A stretch of 64,000 nt of DNA from Triplophysa rosa (taxonomy: Eukaryota; Chordata; Actinopteri; Cypriniformes; Nemacheilidae). Below the pieces are notes generated by a model. The model did not search any database and was not told the origin of the DNA. It was given only the letters and a program-made list of their open reading frames with translations. The DNA is taken from positions 3,498,730-3,562,729 of the forward strand of contig NC_079900.1 of NCBI RefSeq assembly GCF_024868665.1, given 5' to 3'. The translations under genes were made by a program, and so were the position numbers. Positions 48,114-59,852 of this stretch are shown one piece after another (position 1 is the stretch's first letter; each line of letters opens with the position of its first letter).

Positions 48114-51100
48114 ATGTTTTATGGGGACATTCCATAGACGCAATGGTTTTTATACTGTACAAACTGTATATCATATTCCCTACCCCTAACCCACCCCCTA
48201 ACCCTAACAATCACACACAACTGTCTGCTCTTTTAGATTTTCAAAAAAGTTAATTCTGTATGATTTATAAGCTTGTTTCCTCATGGGGACAAAAAAATGT
48301 CCCCACAAGGACAATTATTTTGGATATTGCCATCTTTGTGGGGATATTTTGTCCCCATACCGTAGGGTTTACCCTTCCCACACACATGCACACACACACA
48401 CACAGGATTGGCAGCGTACACTCACCCAAACATACACACATGCACCACATGCGCGTGTGGCAGGACTCAGGAAAGGAGGGAGACAGATCCATGTGGTCTC
48501 ACAATCTGTTCCCTCATGCTCGCAATGTGAGAGACTTGTGTTTCTTTACATTTAGGTTAACTCCTGTCATGTTTTGCTTAAAATTCCTTTCGGGGGAATA
48601 AAAATAGACACAAAAGTAAACTGCTGGTGTAGAATAAGATATAGTGCTATAAACCGAACATTTGATGCAAATCCTGAAGATTTCTTCTGGAACTCTGATA
48701 AAGTCATTCTGAAGTGTTTGCTGGAGAAAGAGCGAGAAGAAAACTTCTAAATCTTTCACACTAAAATCAAACCAGAATAATAGAATAAGAAATTTGAAGG
48801 AAACGAAAGACATGTTAAGCCCGTTACATTTTCTTGCAATTGCACATTATTTTGATTCCAATTAAGCTTATTTTTCCTCCATTTTCTCTTTTTGTTATAC
48901 TTGGATGTATTTTCCTTTATTATATTTAACCAAAATATTTATTTCAATTCAGCAGAAGCAACGTTCTGCGTCTCTGTGTGTAATAAGTGTTATTTATAAA
49001 AATGAGATTTTTTTTCCATAATGATCATGAGCATTGGAGAGATGCTAACGTTCATCATTGTCAATTTGATAGAAGCACCCCCACACCCTCACGTTCTTTC
49101 GCTCAGATTGTCCAAAACCGACATCCTCACGCTGAAGGATGATTCATTCACACTAAAGTTCATTCTCTCTCCACCCACGAGCGCACAGCAGCCGAGACCA
49201 ACGCAAAGACAGGACAGCTTCATTCCACGAGCTACTCACCGTCAATGTAGGTACAGCGGCGACCAGAGAGTACACCAGCACCGGGGGCACGTTACCGGTC
49301 TCATCCGGTCCGGGGTAGGGTTTGGAGAACGCCTTATCGAAGCAGAAGAAGCCCTGGACGTGCACGGGGAACGTGTCGGTGTACTCGAAGTAGTACGCCA
49401 GGAGAACGGTGCCTGCCATGATCACCAGCTGAAAATAGAACATGATCCACGGTTTACAAGAGAATGAAGACACGCCGTCGCAGCGATCACGCCACACGAC
49501 GGAGGAGTCGTGAGATTGAAAGAGTTACATGCTGTTCTTTCAGAGCATCAGACGGTGAGAGATGAGAGAGATGAGAGAGAGTGAGAGAGAGAGAGAGAGA
49601 GGAGGAAAGAGGCACCGTGGAACAGCGGGAGGGACAGTGTGAATTTGAGCCTTGCCAGCTACAAATGAGCTCAACAGTGTGTGTGCGGGTACACGTAGGT
49701 GTCATTTGGATGTGTATGTGCAGGCTAGGGTGTGAACGCGCTCATTAGCGAGTTTTAGGGCGTCTTCATTCAAGCCGTTTCTCAAGTCATGCTTCTCTTT
49801 AAATCTCTGAAGTACACACAACATGTTGCAGCTCAGCTGTGAAGAGCTACTGGTTTACATTAACCCCGTCTTGATATTCTAGCCTTGTGGCAGGGTCATG
49901 ACAGCCCCACGTGTTTTGTGTGGAAACGCATGGTCATTGTTTGTTTATGATGGCCATGCGTTCTCATCGTTTGGCCCCGCCCCCTCGTTTCCTCGTTTAG
50001 CTTCCCGCCAGTGTTTGATTCCCTACACCTGCCTAGTGTTATTATTCCTTGTTAGTTCCCCTATTTAATGCCCTCGTGTTTGCTGTCTCGTTTCGGTTCA
50101 TTGCGTGTGAGTAGATGTTCTTACCTCATGTCATGGTTCCTGAAGTTCTAGTTTTGTCGAGTTCCTGTAAGCGTGTTAGTTTAGTGTCATGAAACTCATG
50201 GACAGAACCCAGATGCAGACAGCTCTAAACCAAAAAGTCTTTATTTTATAAGACATGAAAACATAACTAAAAATCCCTCGAGGGGGAAACAGAACCAAAA
50301 CATGACAAGATAAAAACAAAACTCAATTTTAACTAAATAAACTCACAGGGCAGACAAAACATGATGGTGGGGGTCACAAAACGGTGCCGCACAAGACAGC
50401 AAACACAAAGGCTTTAAATAGGGAAGCAACTAAGGAGAGGTAACGAGGGAGACAGGTGTAGGGCCTAAAATAATGATGGGATAATGAATAAGGAAACAAG
50501 GGGGCGGGGCTAAGACTCGAGACAGAAGAGCGCATGACATCCAACACAAACACAAGAAGTGGGGCTGTCATCATCCCGTCCGCCAGAACAAGAGACACAG
50601 CCGCTAGGAAGGCGGGATCATGACATTAGTTGATCCTGTCCTTGTTTTTGCCCCCTCGTGGGAAGTCTTTGTTTTGAAGTTCTTTGTTCTGTTATCGTTT
50701 GCCCCCTTGGGGGTTTTTATGTTTTCGTTAATAAAGTATCTGAGTTTTTTCGTACCGCTGCCTGCACTTGGGTTCTCTTTCCTTGACTTTGTGACATAAC
50801 CCTGACAGAAGGGGCTTATTTCAGCCAAACAACAGATCTCTTTTCCCAAGCAAAACACTTCCCAAGAACTTGGAACACAAACTTGGTGTTGGCTTTTAAA
50901 AAATATTCACTTTGATTATTTTACCCAGATCCGTCAACCCACACAAACACCCACATACACCCATCTACCCACACACACCAGACCAATGCTTTCCTCATCT
51001 CTCAAACAAATGTGTTTTTTGTATATATTTGTCACCGTGAATAACTAATGGGGTTAAAATATTCAGCACAATAGTTTTCCTTGGTAGATTACTGTATATC

Positions 51101-53551
51101 ATTAATATCACCGCAACAAAAATAACTCCATAACATACATGAGTACTACTGTACTAGTGCAGTAGTGACAGTAGTCCACCAGGGGGCACTCGGGAGCTGC
51201 AGTTGGTCAATCAGATTACTAATAGTAACTAAAACAATGTGCTATTACATGGTCATGTTTAGGAGAAATTCGTTATTAATTAAGTGATGGAAGCCATCAT
51301 TTTCTCCTGGCGTTATATTAAAAGGGTATTTCTAAAACAAGTCTAGAACCAGAATACAAAGGTGGACTATTTTGCACACTAATAAACATCCAAGGAACTA
51401 TCAAGCATTCCTTGACAAGCATTCCAAAACACATAACCCTGATAGCACACATACATCTGGTTTATGTCTATTTGATGTCTGCATTTACATCTGCAAGACA
51501 TCTACAATACATAGTTTGCTCATCTGCAATACGTCTCGGAGATGTCTGCTGTCAGACGTCATATAGACATCTAGAAGATGTCTGTAAGATGTTTATGATT
51601 TAGAATGGATGTAAAGCAGCTCTTTCTAAGATGTTTAGCAGATGTTTTTATGCAGCAGATCTCCAGATCTTTAGCAGACATATTACAGACGTTCAGACGT
51701 CTCCGAGACGTATTGCAGATGAGCAAACTATGTATTGCAGATGTCTTGCAGATGTAAATGCAGACGTCAAATAGACGTAAGCCAGATGGATTGTGCTATC
51801 TGGGAAGCAACCTTAAATCAACACGGTAAAAAAAGCTTATGTTCATCTGTTATTTCCTTGGTTAGAAATACTCCAAAATGTTTAAATAGCACACAGCATG
51901 CTGGAACATGCTTGGCAAGACTGTGTGAAATGATCATTCAGCCCACGGTGTCAGAATCACTCTGAGGGTCTGTGTTCACTCAAACAGCTCTAATGAGTGA
52001 GAGCGGGGGGAAGACACTTCCATATGGCAACATGTTTTTTCACGGCAAGACTACATCAAATAATAATCATTCTGTTCTAAAGAACCGAGTTCATAAAATG
52101 TCAGCTCAGAGTTCATAAAATGTCAAATCGGTCCAATGTTGATCTTGAAGGAGTCGGGAGACTGAGCAAAGGCTTGCGTGTTAAATACTCCGTATGTAAT
52201 ATAGCCATGTGAAACGTGCTATAGAAATCAATTTGAACTGAACTAAACGCATATATATGGACATTTAAAGGGACAGTCCACACAAAAAAAATCTCTCATC
52301 ATTTACTCAGCCTCATGTCATTCCAAACCTAAATGAGTTTCCTTCTTCTGCAGAAGACAGAAGAAGATATTTTAAAGAACGCTGGTAACCAAATAACATT
52401 AAACCCCACTGACCTCCATTGTATGGACACAAGACCCCACAAGAACTTGGTGACCCGGATATGTAGGCTTAGTTCAAAGCCTCTGATACAGAAATCTGAT
52501 ATACTGTACGGCCATGTAGTTAATGGCTTTCTTTCTTCTGCAGGAAACAAAAGAAGATATTTTGAAGAACGTTGGTAACCAAACAACACCGAACCCCATT
52601 GACTTCCACTGTATAGACACAAAACCACTGAGACGTTTCTCAAAATATCTTCTTTTGTGTTCCAGTGAAGAAAGAGTCATATTGAAATCAGGCTGATCTT
52701 TTATTTTTAGAGCTCGTCCTGTTGAACAATGTGTGTGATGCTGGCAGACGCTGAAGGTTGTCTGGAGGTTTGAGTGACAGCTCTTGTTATATTCATAGCT
52801 CATTAAGGGCTCTTATTCTGTCTGATGAGCAGAACTAAACAGCATCGGAGTGCTTCAAACTGAGCGAAGATGATGGATGGAGTTACGAGTTTGAACTCCC
52901 ATTTATTGTTTTGTGCCATTTTGCATCCTAATACATAACATTCTTGCATCTCATTCAATAGTTTAGACGCCTGTGTGCCAAATTCTGTGTTTTCGTGCAT
53001 GCGTGTGGTTAAATAACATTATTCTACTGTGGACTGCTGAGATGTTGTTCTATTTAAATTAAGATAATTTAGGACCCTGCCGTGTTGTGCTTGTCTTAAT
53101 TTCACTGTTCTCCCGTTCATCCGTCGAGAGCAGCAGTACTCCTCCAGATTCCCCGCTGGGTCCCTTTCATCCTCCTACTAAGACAAACCCTTAAACTCCC
53201 ACGATGCTCGTCAGCGAATGTTTCAAACGCTTACGAAAAAAATTCCTTTCGTTTCTTAAACCTCTCTGTCTTTTGGCGATCTCTATGCAGCGCCACTATC
53301 AAAAGAACGGGAGAAACTGCCCACAACTGCATTTACTGCCAAAACTCCATTGACCGTGAAAAAGATAAAGATATGGATCTTTCTGCCATGTATCTACATT
53401 CAGTCTTTAGATTGAAATGTCTTTAGATCTCACTTAATCGCAGAAGAATGGCTTTTACTCGGCTGAGATGTGCTTGAAACGAATATTCAAAGACAAATGT
53501 GCAAGCACACACAAGCACACACACACGCACACACGCACACACACACACACG

Positions 53552-53607
<56 letters not shown>

Positions 53608-54735
53608 GGCTTTGGTTGACTATCCCCGTGGGGACAGTCCATAGGCGTAATGTTTTTATACTGTACAAACTGTATATTCTATCCCCTATCCCTAACCCAA
53701 CCCCTAAACCTAAAGATCATAGAACACTTTTTGCATTTTTAGATTTGTAAAAAATATTGTTCTGTACAATTTATTAGCTTTTTTGCCCCTGGGGACCTCA
53801 ATTTTGGTCCCCACGGTGACACGAGTCCCCATGTGTTGGTGTGTATTCAGGTTTAGGTCCCCACCGGGATATACAAACATGAACACACACACACACACAC
53901 ACACACATACACACATCCTTCAGATCTATCTACAGACTTTCTCATAATAAATGTAATACATTCAATTAATTCTAATAAAATATCTATTCTATTCTATTCT
54001 ATTCTATTCTATTCTAAAGAGTAAACTATGATAAAACATAAATTAAGCCCATACAAAATAGAGAAACATGCGCCCTCTACTGGATCTCAGGGGAAGTACA
54101 AAGCTAAAAAAATTCAGCACCACAGACACAAAATTAAACTGAACTGCAACTTTGTGTTCCTTTTCTAAGAAGGCTGCATTTCAAGTCACTTACATTAAAG
54201 CAGTCTGTTTACAGTAACTTATCTTAAATATAATTTTGGTTATATAATTCAGATTTGACTTTTCTGGCTTACTGTTATGATTGTGTACAGTTCTGAGGTA
54301 TACATAAAGTCCTGATATTTCACATAAACTCTTTACATCCATGTTGACAACTGATTTTATGTATCAGTGTGAGGGTGTGTTTACTATAAGACAATATAAT
54401 GCTGTATAAAGGCACGTGTGGAATAGAAGCATCTATAAATGATGGCAAAGACGCAGAAACAGAAAAAAAAGAGATCCAGCTGATTGGTTTCCATAGTAAC
54501 AGCAGTGGAGGCAAGAGTCATGATGTGTTTATGATGCACATGCAATATGCGCACACATACACACACAAACAATAACAAAATAGTCCATTACTATCAGATT
54601 ATGCTAAGAAAGAAAGAATTTTGGAACAAAGTTTAGGATTAGAATTGAGGTTGCAGATGAACTCACCTCCACGAACAGAAAACACGGCACAATGGAAGTG
54701 CTGCCCTTCACAGCTGGCTTCTCCTCTACTGCCAT
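41728..54735 (-). CDS. plppr2: Phospholipid phosphatase-related protein 2
   Basis: PLPPR proteins are six-pass plasma-membrane relatives of lipid phosphate phosphatases, mostly neuronal and regarded as catalytically inactive. Exons 54735-54667, 49428-49240, 46056-45936, 44872-44622, 43988-43812, 43572-43429 and 41763-41728 join in phase to 328 aa. Blocks: SIVPCFLFVE (14-23), LVIMAGTVLLAYYFEYTDTF (24-43), CCYFSPLLRRIIRFLG (112-127), RVAEYRNHWADVVAG (244-258), and the family C-terminus VESPLEKLSG then SSFTEIT. All three phosphatase motifs are broken: C1 has Gln144 and Thr151 for Lys and Arg; C2 reads SKD (196-198) for SGH; C3 has Asn250 for the catalytic His, with Asp254 kept. IFANAGQVVTGNQTPHFLS matches PLPPR2 best. 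The last exon is only 36 bp. A UTR exon probably lies at 57207. Confidence 0.94.
42030..42515. repeat. Dispersed repeat in plppr2 intron 6
   Basis: Opens with GTGTCACAATAAACCGAC and closes with CCGTGACAGCCCTA; two related TTTTTTGGCCA/ATATCTGATATTGTGACAG blocks suggest an internally duplicated hAT-type MITE. A fragment of the same family is at about 62700-62830. Confidence 0.5.
44300..44580. repeat. Dispersed repeat in plppr2 intron 4
   Basis: Runs from CAAGGCCCACTTTGTG to GGCCCACAGTTTGAGAACCA, a fish repeat also hinted at 63840-63910 (GGAGTTCTCAACC, CAAGGCCCC). Confidence 0.5.
45130..45345. repeat. Dispersed repeat in plppr2 intron 3
   Basis: Repeated GTAAAATTCTGTAAAATTAC and inverse TTTTTCTGTAATTTGGCCG motifs, a self-complementary AT-rich MITE-like sequence. 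Confidence 0.45.
46591..46611. repeat. Short (GT)n microsatellite
   Basis: About ten GT units in plppr2 intron 2. Confidence 0.9.
47540..47745. repeat. AAGGTTCTT MITE, related to 20883-21581
   Basis: Contains GTGCCATAGAAGAACCATTA, several AAAGAACC/GGTTCTT inverted units and closes with GGCATCGTGAAGCACC then TTTTTAAGAAG. In plppr2 intron 1. Confidence 0.7.
48020..48112. repeat. Long (CA)n microsatellite
   Basis: About 46 uninterrupted CA units, a likely polymorphic tract in plppr2 intron 1-2 region. Confidence 0.97.
48113..48378. repeat. GGGGACATTCC repeat, copy 1, between CA tracts
   Basis: Begins TATGGGGACATTCCATAG, contains ATACTGTACAAACTGTATAT, CCCTAACCC clusters and the near palindrome CATGGGGAC/GTCCCCACA, and ends GTCCCCATACCGTAGGG. 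A (CA)n tract resumes at 48379. Confidence 0.75.
49886..50807 (+). mobile_element. Solo-LTR-like element interrupted by a related inverted copy
   Basis: Begins TGTGGCAGGGTCATGACAGC and ends GTGACATAACCCTGACA. Interior has promoter- and leader-like sequence and, near the end, AATAAA (TTAATAAAGTATC) followed by a short T-run, the layout of an LTR. It resembles the reverse complement of the insertion it contains (GACAGCCCCAC, CCCTATTTAA, GTGTTTGCTGTCT in the same order). Clear target duplication not found. No gag-pol nearby. Confidence 0.55.
50185..50625 (-). mobile_element. Solo-LTR-like insertion with TTAG target duplication
   Basis: A 441-bp unit starting TGTCATGAAAC and ending GATCATGACA, so TG...CA on either strand, flanked by TTAG on both sides (50181-50184, 50626-50629). 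On the minus strand it carries AATAAA near its 3' end. It lies inside and opposite to the related element 49886-50807. Confidence 0.65.
51437..51804. mobile_element. Fold-back element with arms of about 130 bp
   Basis: Left arm from CCCTGATAGCACA and right arm ending TGTGCTATCTGGG are near-perfect inverted copies. Shared inner blocks include GCATTTACATCTGCAAGACA and ACATAGTTTGCTCATCTGCA with their complements on the right. The loop of about 100 bp is made of further GATGTCT-type units. No coding capacity. In plppr2 intron 1. Confidence 0.85.
52264..52690. repeat. Family A MITE, two tandem units
   Basis: Starts TTAAAGGGACAGTCCACAC. The central block (GCAGAAGACAGAAGAAGATA and TGGTAACCAAATAAC) recurs at about 52535-52590 before a single closing ATCTTCTTTTGTGTTCC, so two left halves lie in one composite copy. 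Confidence 0.7.
53505..53606. repeat. (CA)n microsatellite with CG interruptions
   Basis: CA repeats with several GCAC interruptions. Confidence 0.95.
53622..53880. repeat. GGGGACATTCC repeat, copy 2, between CA tracts
   Basis: Starts GTGGGGACAGTCCATAGGCG, shares TTTTTATACTGTACAAACTG and CCCTAACCCAACCCCTAA with copy 1, and ends GTCCCCACCGGGATATA. A new (CA)n tract starts at 53883. Confidence 0.75.
53983..54015. repeat. (ATTCT)n pentanucleotide repeat
   Basis: Six to seven TCTAT/ATTCT units. Confidence 0.95.
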
Positions 54736-54843
54736 GATAGATTCTTCTGATGTCTCTCTTCTTCTTCTCTCAGTCTGGCCTTAGTCTTCTAACACGACAG
54801 AAAAACAGAGATCAGGTCAGAAAGTTAACCTCAACAGTACTGT

Positions 54844-55108
54844 CTTAAAGGGCCAGTTCACCCAAAAATGAAACCGTTGTCACCCACATCTCATTCCAAA
54901 CCTGTCTGCTGAACATTAAAAAAGATATTTTGAAGAACCTTGGTAACCAAACAACACTGAACCCCATTGGCTTCCATTGTATGGACACAAAACCACTGAT
55001 ACATTTCTCAAAATATCTTCTTTTGTGTTCCACTGAAGAAAGAGTCACATACAGATTTTGAATAAATAAATGACTTATTTTTTTATTTTTGGGCCAACTA
55101 TCCCATTA
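54844..55108. repeat. Family A fold-back MITE
   Basis: TTAAAGGGCCAGTTCACCC to TTTTTGGGCCAACTATCCC, with the CATTGGCTTCCATTGTATGG centre. Upstream of the plppr2 ATG, in its presumed 5' intron. Confidence 0.85.
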
Positions 55109-55660
55109 GGGTTTAAGGATATTCTTTCTGCACATTGTGCGACTCCAATTAATCAAAAAAAAAAAATCTTTACTTGAAATGTCCCATCCACTGCTCTCCA
55201 GTATTGTTCCTGCGTTCATCCGTGAATGACAGAGCAACATTTTGTCAGCGGGTCTGTTCAACATCACATCCTCTGAGTTCAGGGCAGAACATGAATATAG
55301 CATGAGACCAGAAAGCCTCCAGTACAAGCCTCTGCTTTTAGTCTGTCTTATACTCACAGCGGTCAACATTTGTATTCATATTCAGCAGACGTGTAAGAGT
55401 AAGAGTTCTACCGGTTGATATTCATGTCTTATTAAAAAAACAGGAAAGGCATCAATGCCCCGATTCGGCCTCATATTTGAAGTGAAGGATTTCTGAAACA
55501 TTTTCTTTGTTGCCAGGCAACACTGGAACGGATTTTGTGTGCGGTGTTGTTACAATGACTTTTGGGAAAGATGTGTATTACCTAAACTGTGTGTTAAGAT
55601 GCCTGGGATGAGATTGCAAATTTGACAAAATAGTAAATATTCAAATAAAAGATAATGGAC

Positions 55661-55895
55661 AAGGAATAGTTTACCCAAAAATGAAATTTTATAATTTGCC
55701 CTCTCCCCTTATGTTATTTCAAATCTGTATGACTTTCTTTCTTTTTTCTGCAGAGCACAAAAGAAGATATTTGAAAGAATGTTGGTAACCAAACTACTGC
55801 AGTACCCACACTGTATACTTCTGTGTGAACACAAAACAAATGACAAGCCAATGGGAACAGATTTTTTATATTTTTGAGTGAACTACCACTTAAAA
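55661..55895. repeat. Family A fold-back MITE, diverged
   Basis: Starts AATAGTTTACCCAAAAATGA and ends TTTTTGAGTGAACTACCACT, with CAAAAGAAGATATTTGAAAG inside. Confidence 0.75.
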
Positions 55896-57206
55896 CAACT
55901 TTTAATGTTTTTTTTTTAGAATAGTTCAAAATAAATATGATCTCATTTTTATTCAACCACACAGCCATACTGGGTATAAGCTGTATATTACAATTTTTTA
56001 TAGCCAAATGTTGACCTAAAACAAGAACTTTTGATAATGGTGTGCCATGTTATTGCATTTATTATGACGATTTAAGCTCTAAAAATGAAACATTAGGACT
56101 CTGAACAGCATCTAAAGTGTCTGGGAAACAACACATCACATATGGCACCGTCATGTGTAGTATCGGGCTCAGACGACACCCCTGTGGACCGTTCACACAC
56201 CGTCTGCTGCATGCTGCAGACAAAAACGAAAAGCTCCAATCTGATTGGTCCACACAGTCCTCCACCCACAGGATGCTCAAGTTTGCCCGAACCCAAAACT
56301 GTGCATCCAAGATACCAAAATGACACGATGAGCGCTTCTGAAGAGGGCTTTTCGCAAGGTTGCCAAATGGACCTTTATAGTGCCACAAGCAAAAGTGCTA
56401 AAAACACCAGAGAACAGGCCAAAATCAATATCTTGCACTAGGAAATTATGTTTTGATGTTTGAATGACAAACTAAGACTAGGCCTGAGAATATTTATTTA
56501 TATATTCAGTTAGTTTAGTCAAGAGGTTGTGGATTGTCAGGGTCACAGACAGTCTGTGCCTTGACATTTCTACACCTCTATACTCTTCATGTATTTAAGT
56601 TAACAATTGCCTCGTTTGTTGAAGAAACATTTGAGACTATGATGATACTCACATCAAATATGACCTATGAAAGAGCAACATCTGAGCAATAACATAAAAA
56701 AAAATAATAGAGAGACATAGACTTTCTATAGGAAAATGCATTTCTTTTCTTTTTTTTAAAGACACATGTCCAAGACTGTAATCCTCTTGATGGCACTGTA
56801 TGCACCTGCATTTGTGTGTTTGGTTTCAGCTACCCCCAAAACACGGTACACGTTTCTAATCACTGAGCGCATCACCTGCCGACAGCGCACCTTCAGGCTA
56901 TTAAAGATGGGGGTCGCATGCACGGCAGAGAAAAAGAGAGCAAGACAGATCAAGAGAGCATTAAAGCCTGAGGGATTTCGCCATTCAGGGTAATTAGAGC
57001 TTGCGTTTAGAGAATACCACACCCCCACATTCTTCTGCTCGTGATTTCCACAGATATGAACAGCAAACATCAGTCAAATTTCCATGATCCCTCGTGCCAA
57101 ACCTCACCCTCACAGGCACCCCTATATTAAATGCATGCAGGGCTCCACCAATGGAATAAAGCATCGACTGTAATGGTGACCAGAAGCGTGCGCATCACCC
57201 ACTTAC
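55896..57206. other. Presumed plppr2 5' intron, no feature seen
   Basis: Open frames at 56062-56441 and 56756-57070 are of similar length on both strands and have no homology I recognise. Confidence 0.4.
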
Positions 57207-57430
57207 TTCGCACCCTGCAGCGGCGGCGTCCGGGTTCCTATGCGGAGGCCATGTCGTGCGCTGTCCGTGGTGCGCACCAATCCAGCTTCCCTCTCCTCCT
57301 CGCCGTTTGTCTTCGGGATTTTTCTCCAGCGCACGAGCGTCTCCCTCGCGCGCATTAACGCGTGCAGATGCGCTCGCGGTCTGTGCGCAAAGCAACGCGA
57401 GAGCGCGCACCGGCGACTCCCTCCGTAATG
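57207..57430 (-). promoter_or_regulatory. Candidate plppr2 CpG-rich promoter and non-coding exon 1
   Basis: CpG-dense block. On the minus strand GGTGCGAA|GTAAGT is a strong donor after 57207; the matching acceptor CTGTCGTGTTAG ends at 54789, 53 bases before the plppr2 ATG. Transcription would start near 57430, next to a GA-rich tract (57478-57500). Confidence 0.5.
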
Positions 57431-58734
57431 AGGCGTGAGAGATTAAATCACCTCCGCCGCAGATTTTCTCAATACTGAGAGAGAGCGAGAGAGAGAGAGA
57501 GTCGGATTTGTATTCACTAGACTCTCTCTCAGTATTCAGGTGACCATATATAGGTTAATAACACCTTGACATTAAATTGGGTCAATTTTCATCAGGCGTG
57601 TCAATACAAGCAACAAACAATTACATTGCGCTCTTTGGTGCATTGCAATACATTACTGTTGGCACTGTTGGCACTCATTTTCATCTTAACATCAGTTTCT
57701 TGGTACAGGAACTACTGGAAGAATACAATCTTCATGCTGCCATTTCCCTTGCAATATTCACATTGAAGTCTGAAATAACAATACAAAGATCAACATGTCA
57801 GAAACAAACAATCCTCTGGAATTACCAATAAAGGTAATCCACATCACAAGGAAACCCAACAGAAATGGGAAACTAATGCAGCATGCATGTCTCATGAGCA
57901 ATTGATGTGCATTATGTCAGTCCATTGGGTGCAAATGTGACTTAAGCATTTACTCCGACCGACAGTGTGTGCACGTGTGTGCGTGTGCACGTGTGGTAAC
58001 ATCTTGTCAGTCCCTTGAGTCTTGTGTTCAGTCATGCAACACTACTCACACCAGGGCATTGCAATGGGGGGTGGGTTTAAAAAAAGAGAAAATCAATAAC
58101 GACAAAAATGGTTTTATATTTTTCCAATGAATGCTAAATGCACATTGCTCGCTATTTCATGTTTTAGCAAAATAAAATTGAGTGTATTTTACAGTTGTAA
58201 CTTAACAAGAATCAGTTTCTTCTAAAAAAAGTACTGCAGTGTTTTACAATATTTGCATCTTTGTTCATCATGTTTCGTTCCAGTCCATTTTGTAACATCC
58301 TGTAGACCCTCTTGAAAAAATCCTTTCTTTCCTGTGACCACGAGGGAAATGGTGCATGTTGTTCACCACACAACACACCAGATGGGGAAGTGAAGCAGAC
58401 CGCAGTGCTGCTACGTGCAAATAAATGACCGGCCCTCATTAAAATTCATGACAAAAAAGGAGGTCATCGCCGGCAAACAGTCAGAGAGGACAGGTTGTAG
58501 GCTACTTCTGCATTCTTCTCTTGGTACAGCAAAGTGGAGCAGAAATTGCAAAGCAGCGCAAAGTGTTTCCCTGTGGGAGAAACGTCTTTTCTAAGCTGCA
58601 AATTTCTTCATCGCAACGAAAGAAAAGTGGGACATTTTGTCTCATTTGGGTTACATTCAACAGATTATAGAGAGCCATAAACCTTAAACAGTTTTATTAC
58701 ACATACTCAAATACAAATGTACAGTATCATGTAA
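57431..58734. other. Non-coding, no gene recognised
   Basis: A GAGA tract at 57478-57500 and a GTGTGCACGTGTG stretch near 57967; otherwise nothing identifiable. Confidence 0.45.
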
Positions 58735-58780
58735 TGTAAGTCGCTTTGGATAAAAGCGTCTGCCAAATGCGTAAATGTAA
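58735..58780 (+). repeat. L2-type LINE/SINE 3' tail
   Basis: AAGTCGCTTTGGATAAAAGC, then GTCTGCCAAATG and AAATGTAAAT. Only the tail is recognised. Confidence 0.75.
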
Positions 58781-59184
58781 ATTACATTTTAGAAAAAGTT
58801 CAAATCACAACTTCTCATTTACAAGATGTCTAAAAACTTTTCCAGAATACAAAAAACATAACTAAACCCAGGAGTTAAACTATATCTCAAGAAACACAAT
58901 TGAGCTTCTAAGTTCTTTTGAGTATTATTTATTTCCTCTGTCATTCCTTATGGTAGATAAAAAAAGTAAAAAGAGCTATAAAATTGGTGCGGCTGACATC
59001 TTTGAATTCTTATAGAAATTGCATAATTTGGTATTTGACCACACCTAAGGGCAGACGCTCAGATGTCTTTCCAACTCAAAAAGGATACCCATGTGAGATT
59101 ACCGGCGTCTTTCATTAACAAGGTTTAAAGCTGTGTGTGTGTAGAACATACCTCGAACTTGCAGGTATGTTCTCTACAATGTCA

Positions 59185-59845
59185 GGAAAATCAGGCTGTT
59201 CCTGTCGGAGCATGCCTCTCAGCTGCTTGTCCAAGCTTTGGTCATATCAAGACTGGATTACTGCAATTCTCTACTGGCCTGCCTTCCAACCAATGCAGTC
59301 ATGCCCTTGCAAATGATCCAGAAGGCAGCTGCACGTCTAGTTTTCAATCAGCCTAAAAGAACCCATGTAACACCCCTCCTGATTTCACTTCACTGGCTGC
59401 CAGTTGCCGCCTGGATCAATTTCGCCCCTTTACCTCAACACACCGCTCCAGGTCTACATCCCCTCCCCTCATCTTCTGTCTGAAAACGAGCGACGTCTGG
59501 TTGTTCCATCACAGCGAGGCACTAAATCGCTTGCAAAAACCTTTACTCATTCGGTTCCCCCATGGTAGAACGAACTGCCAGCCTTCACCCGAACTTCAGC
59601 ACCCTTCACGACTTTTAAAAAACAACTCAAAACATACTGTACATGTTACGCATTTATTTGACTAACCAATAACTGTCTATGTCTGGTGTTTAATAAAGAT
59701 TCTCTCTCTTGCTTAGTCCAGTTTTTATCCTCCTAGTAGCATGGCCTCATAAACTAACTGTACTGTTTCGCGTGTTGAAAAAATGTTATATGCTTTCCTA
59801 CTTGAAAGTCGCTTTGGATAAAAGCGTGCCAAATGAACAAATGTA
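59185..59845 (+). mobile_element. L2/CR1-like LINE, 3' end (dead)
   Basis: The translated remnant carries the conserved end of such ORF2 proteins: ISRLDYCNSLLACLP, then QMIQKAAARLVFNQPK and TPLLISLHWLPVAA, with frameshifts. A 3' UTR follows, ending with the TCGCTTTGGATAAAAGC tail at about 59808-59845. 5'-truncated as usual for LINE copies. Confidence 0.85.
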
Positions 59846-59852
59846 AAAAAAA

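Noticed and set aside
48180..48210. CCCTAACCC clusters resembling interstitial telomere repeat
   Set aside because: Only two to three degenerate units, and part of a dispersed repeat with a second copy at 53690.
47925..48253. Open frames of poly-Thr-His and poly-Val-Cys
   Set aside because: Translations of a (CA)n microsatellite in all frames.
51437..51804. Considered as a CRISPR-like or satellite array
   Set aside because: The units are arranged as one inverted repeat, not as direct repeats with spacers, and the context is an animal intron.
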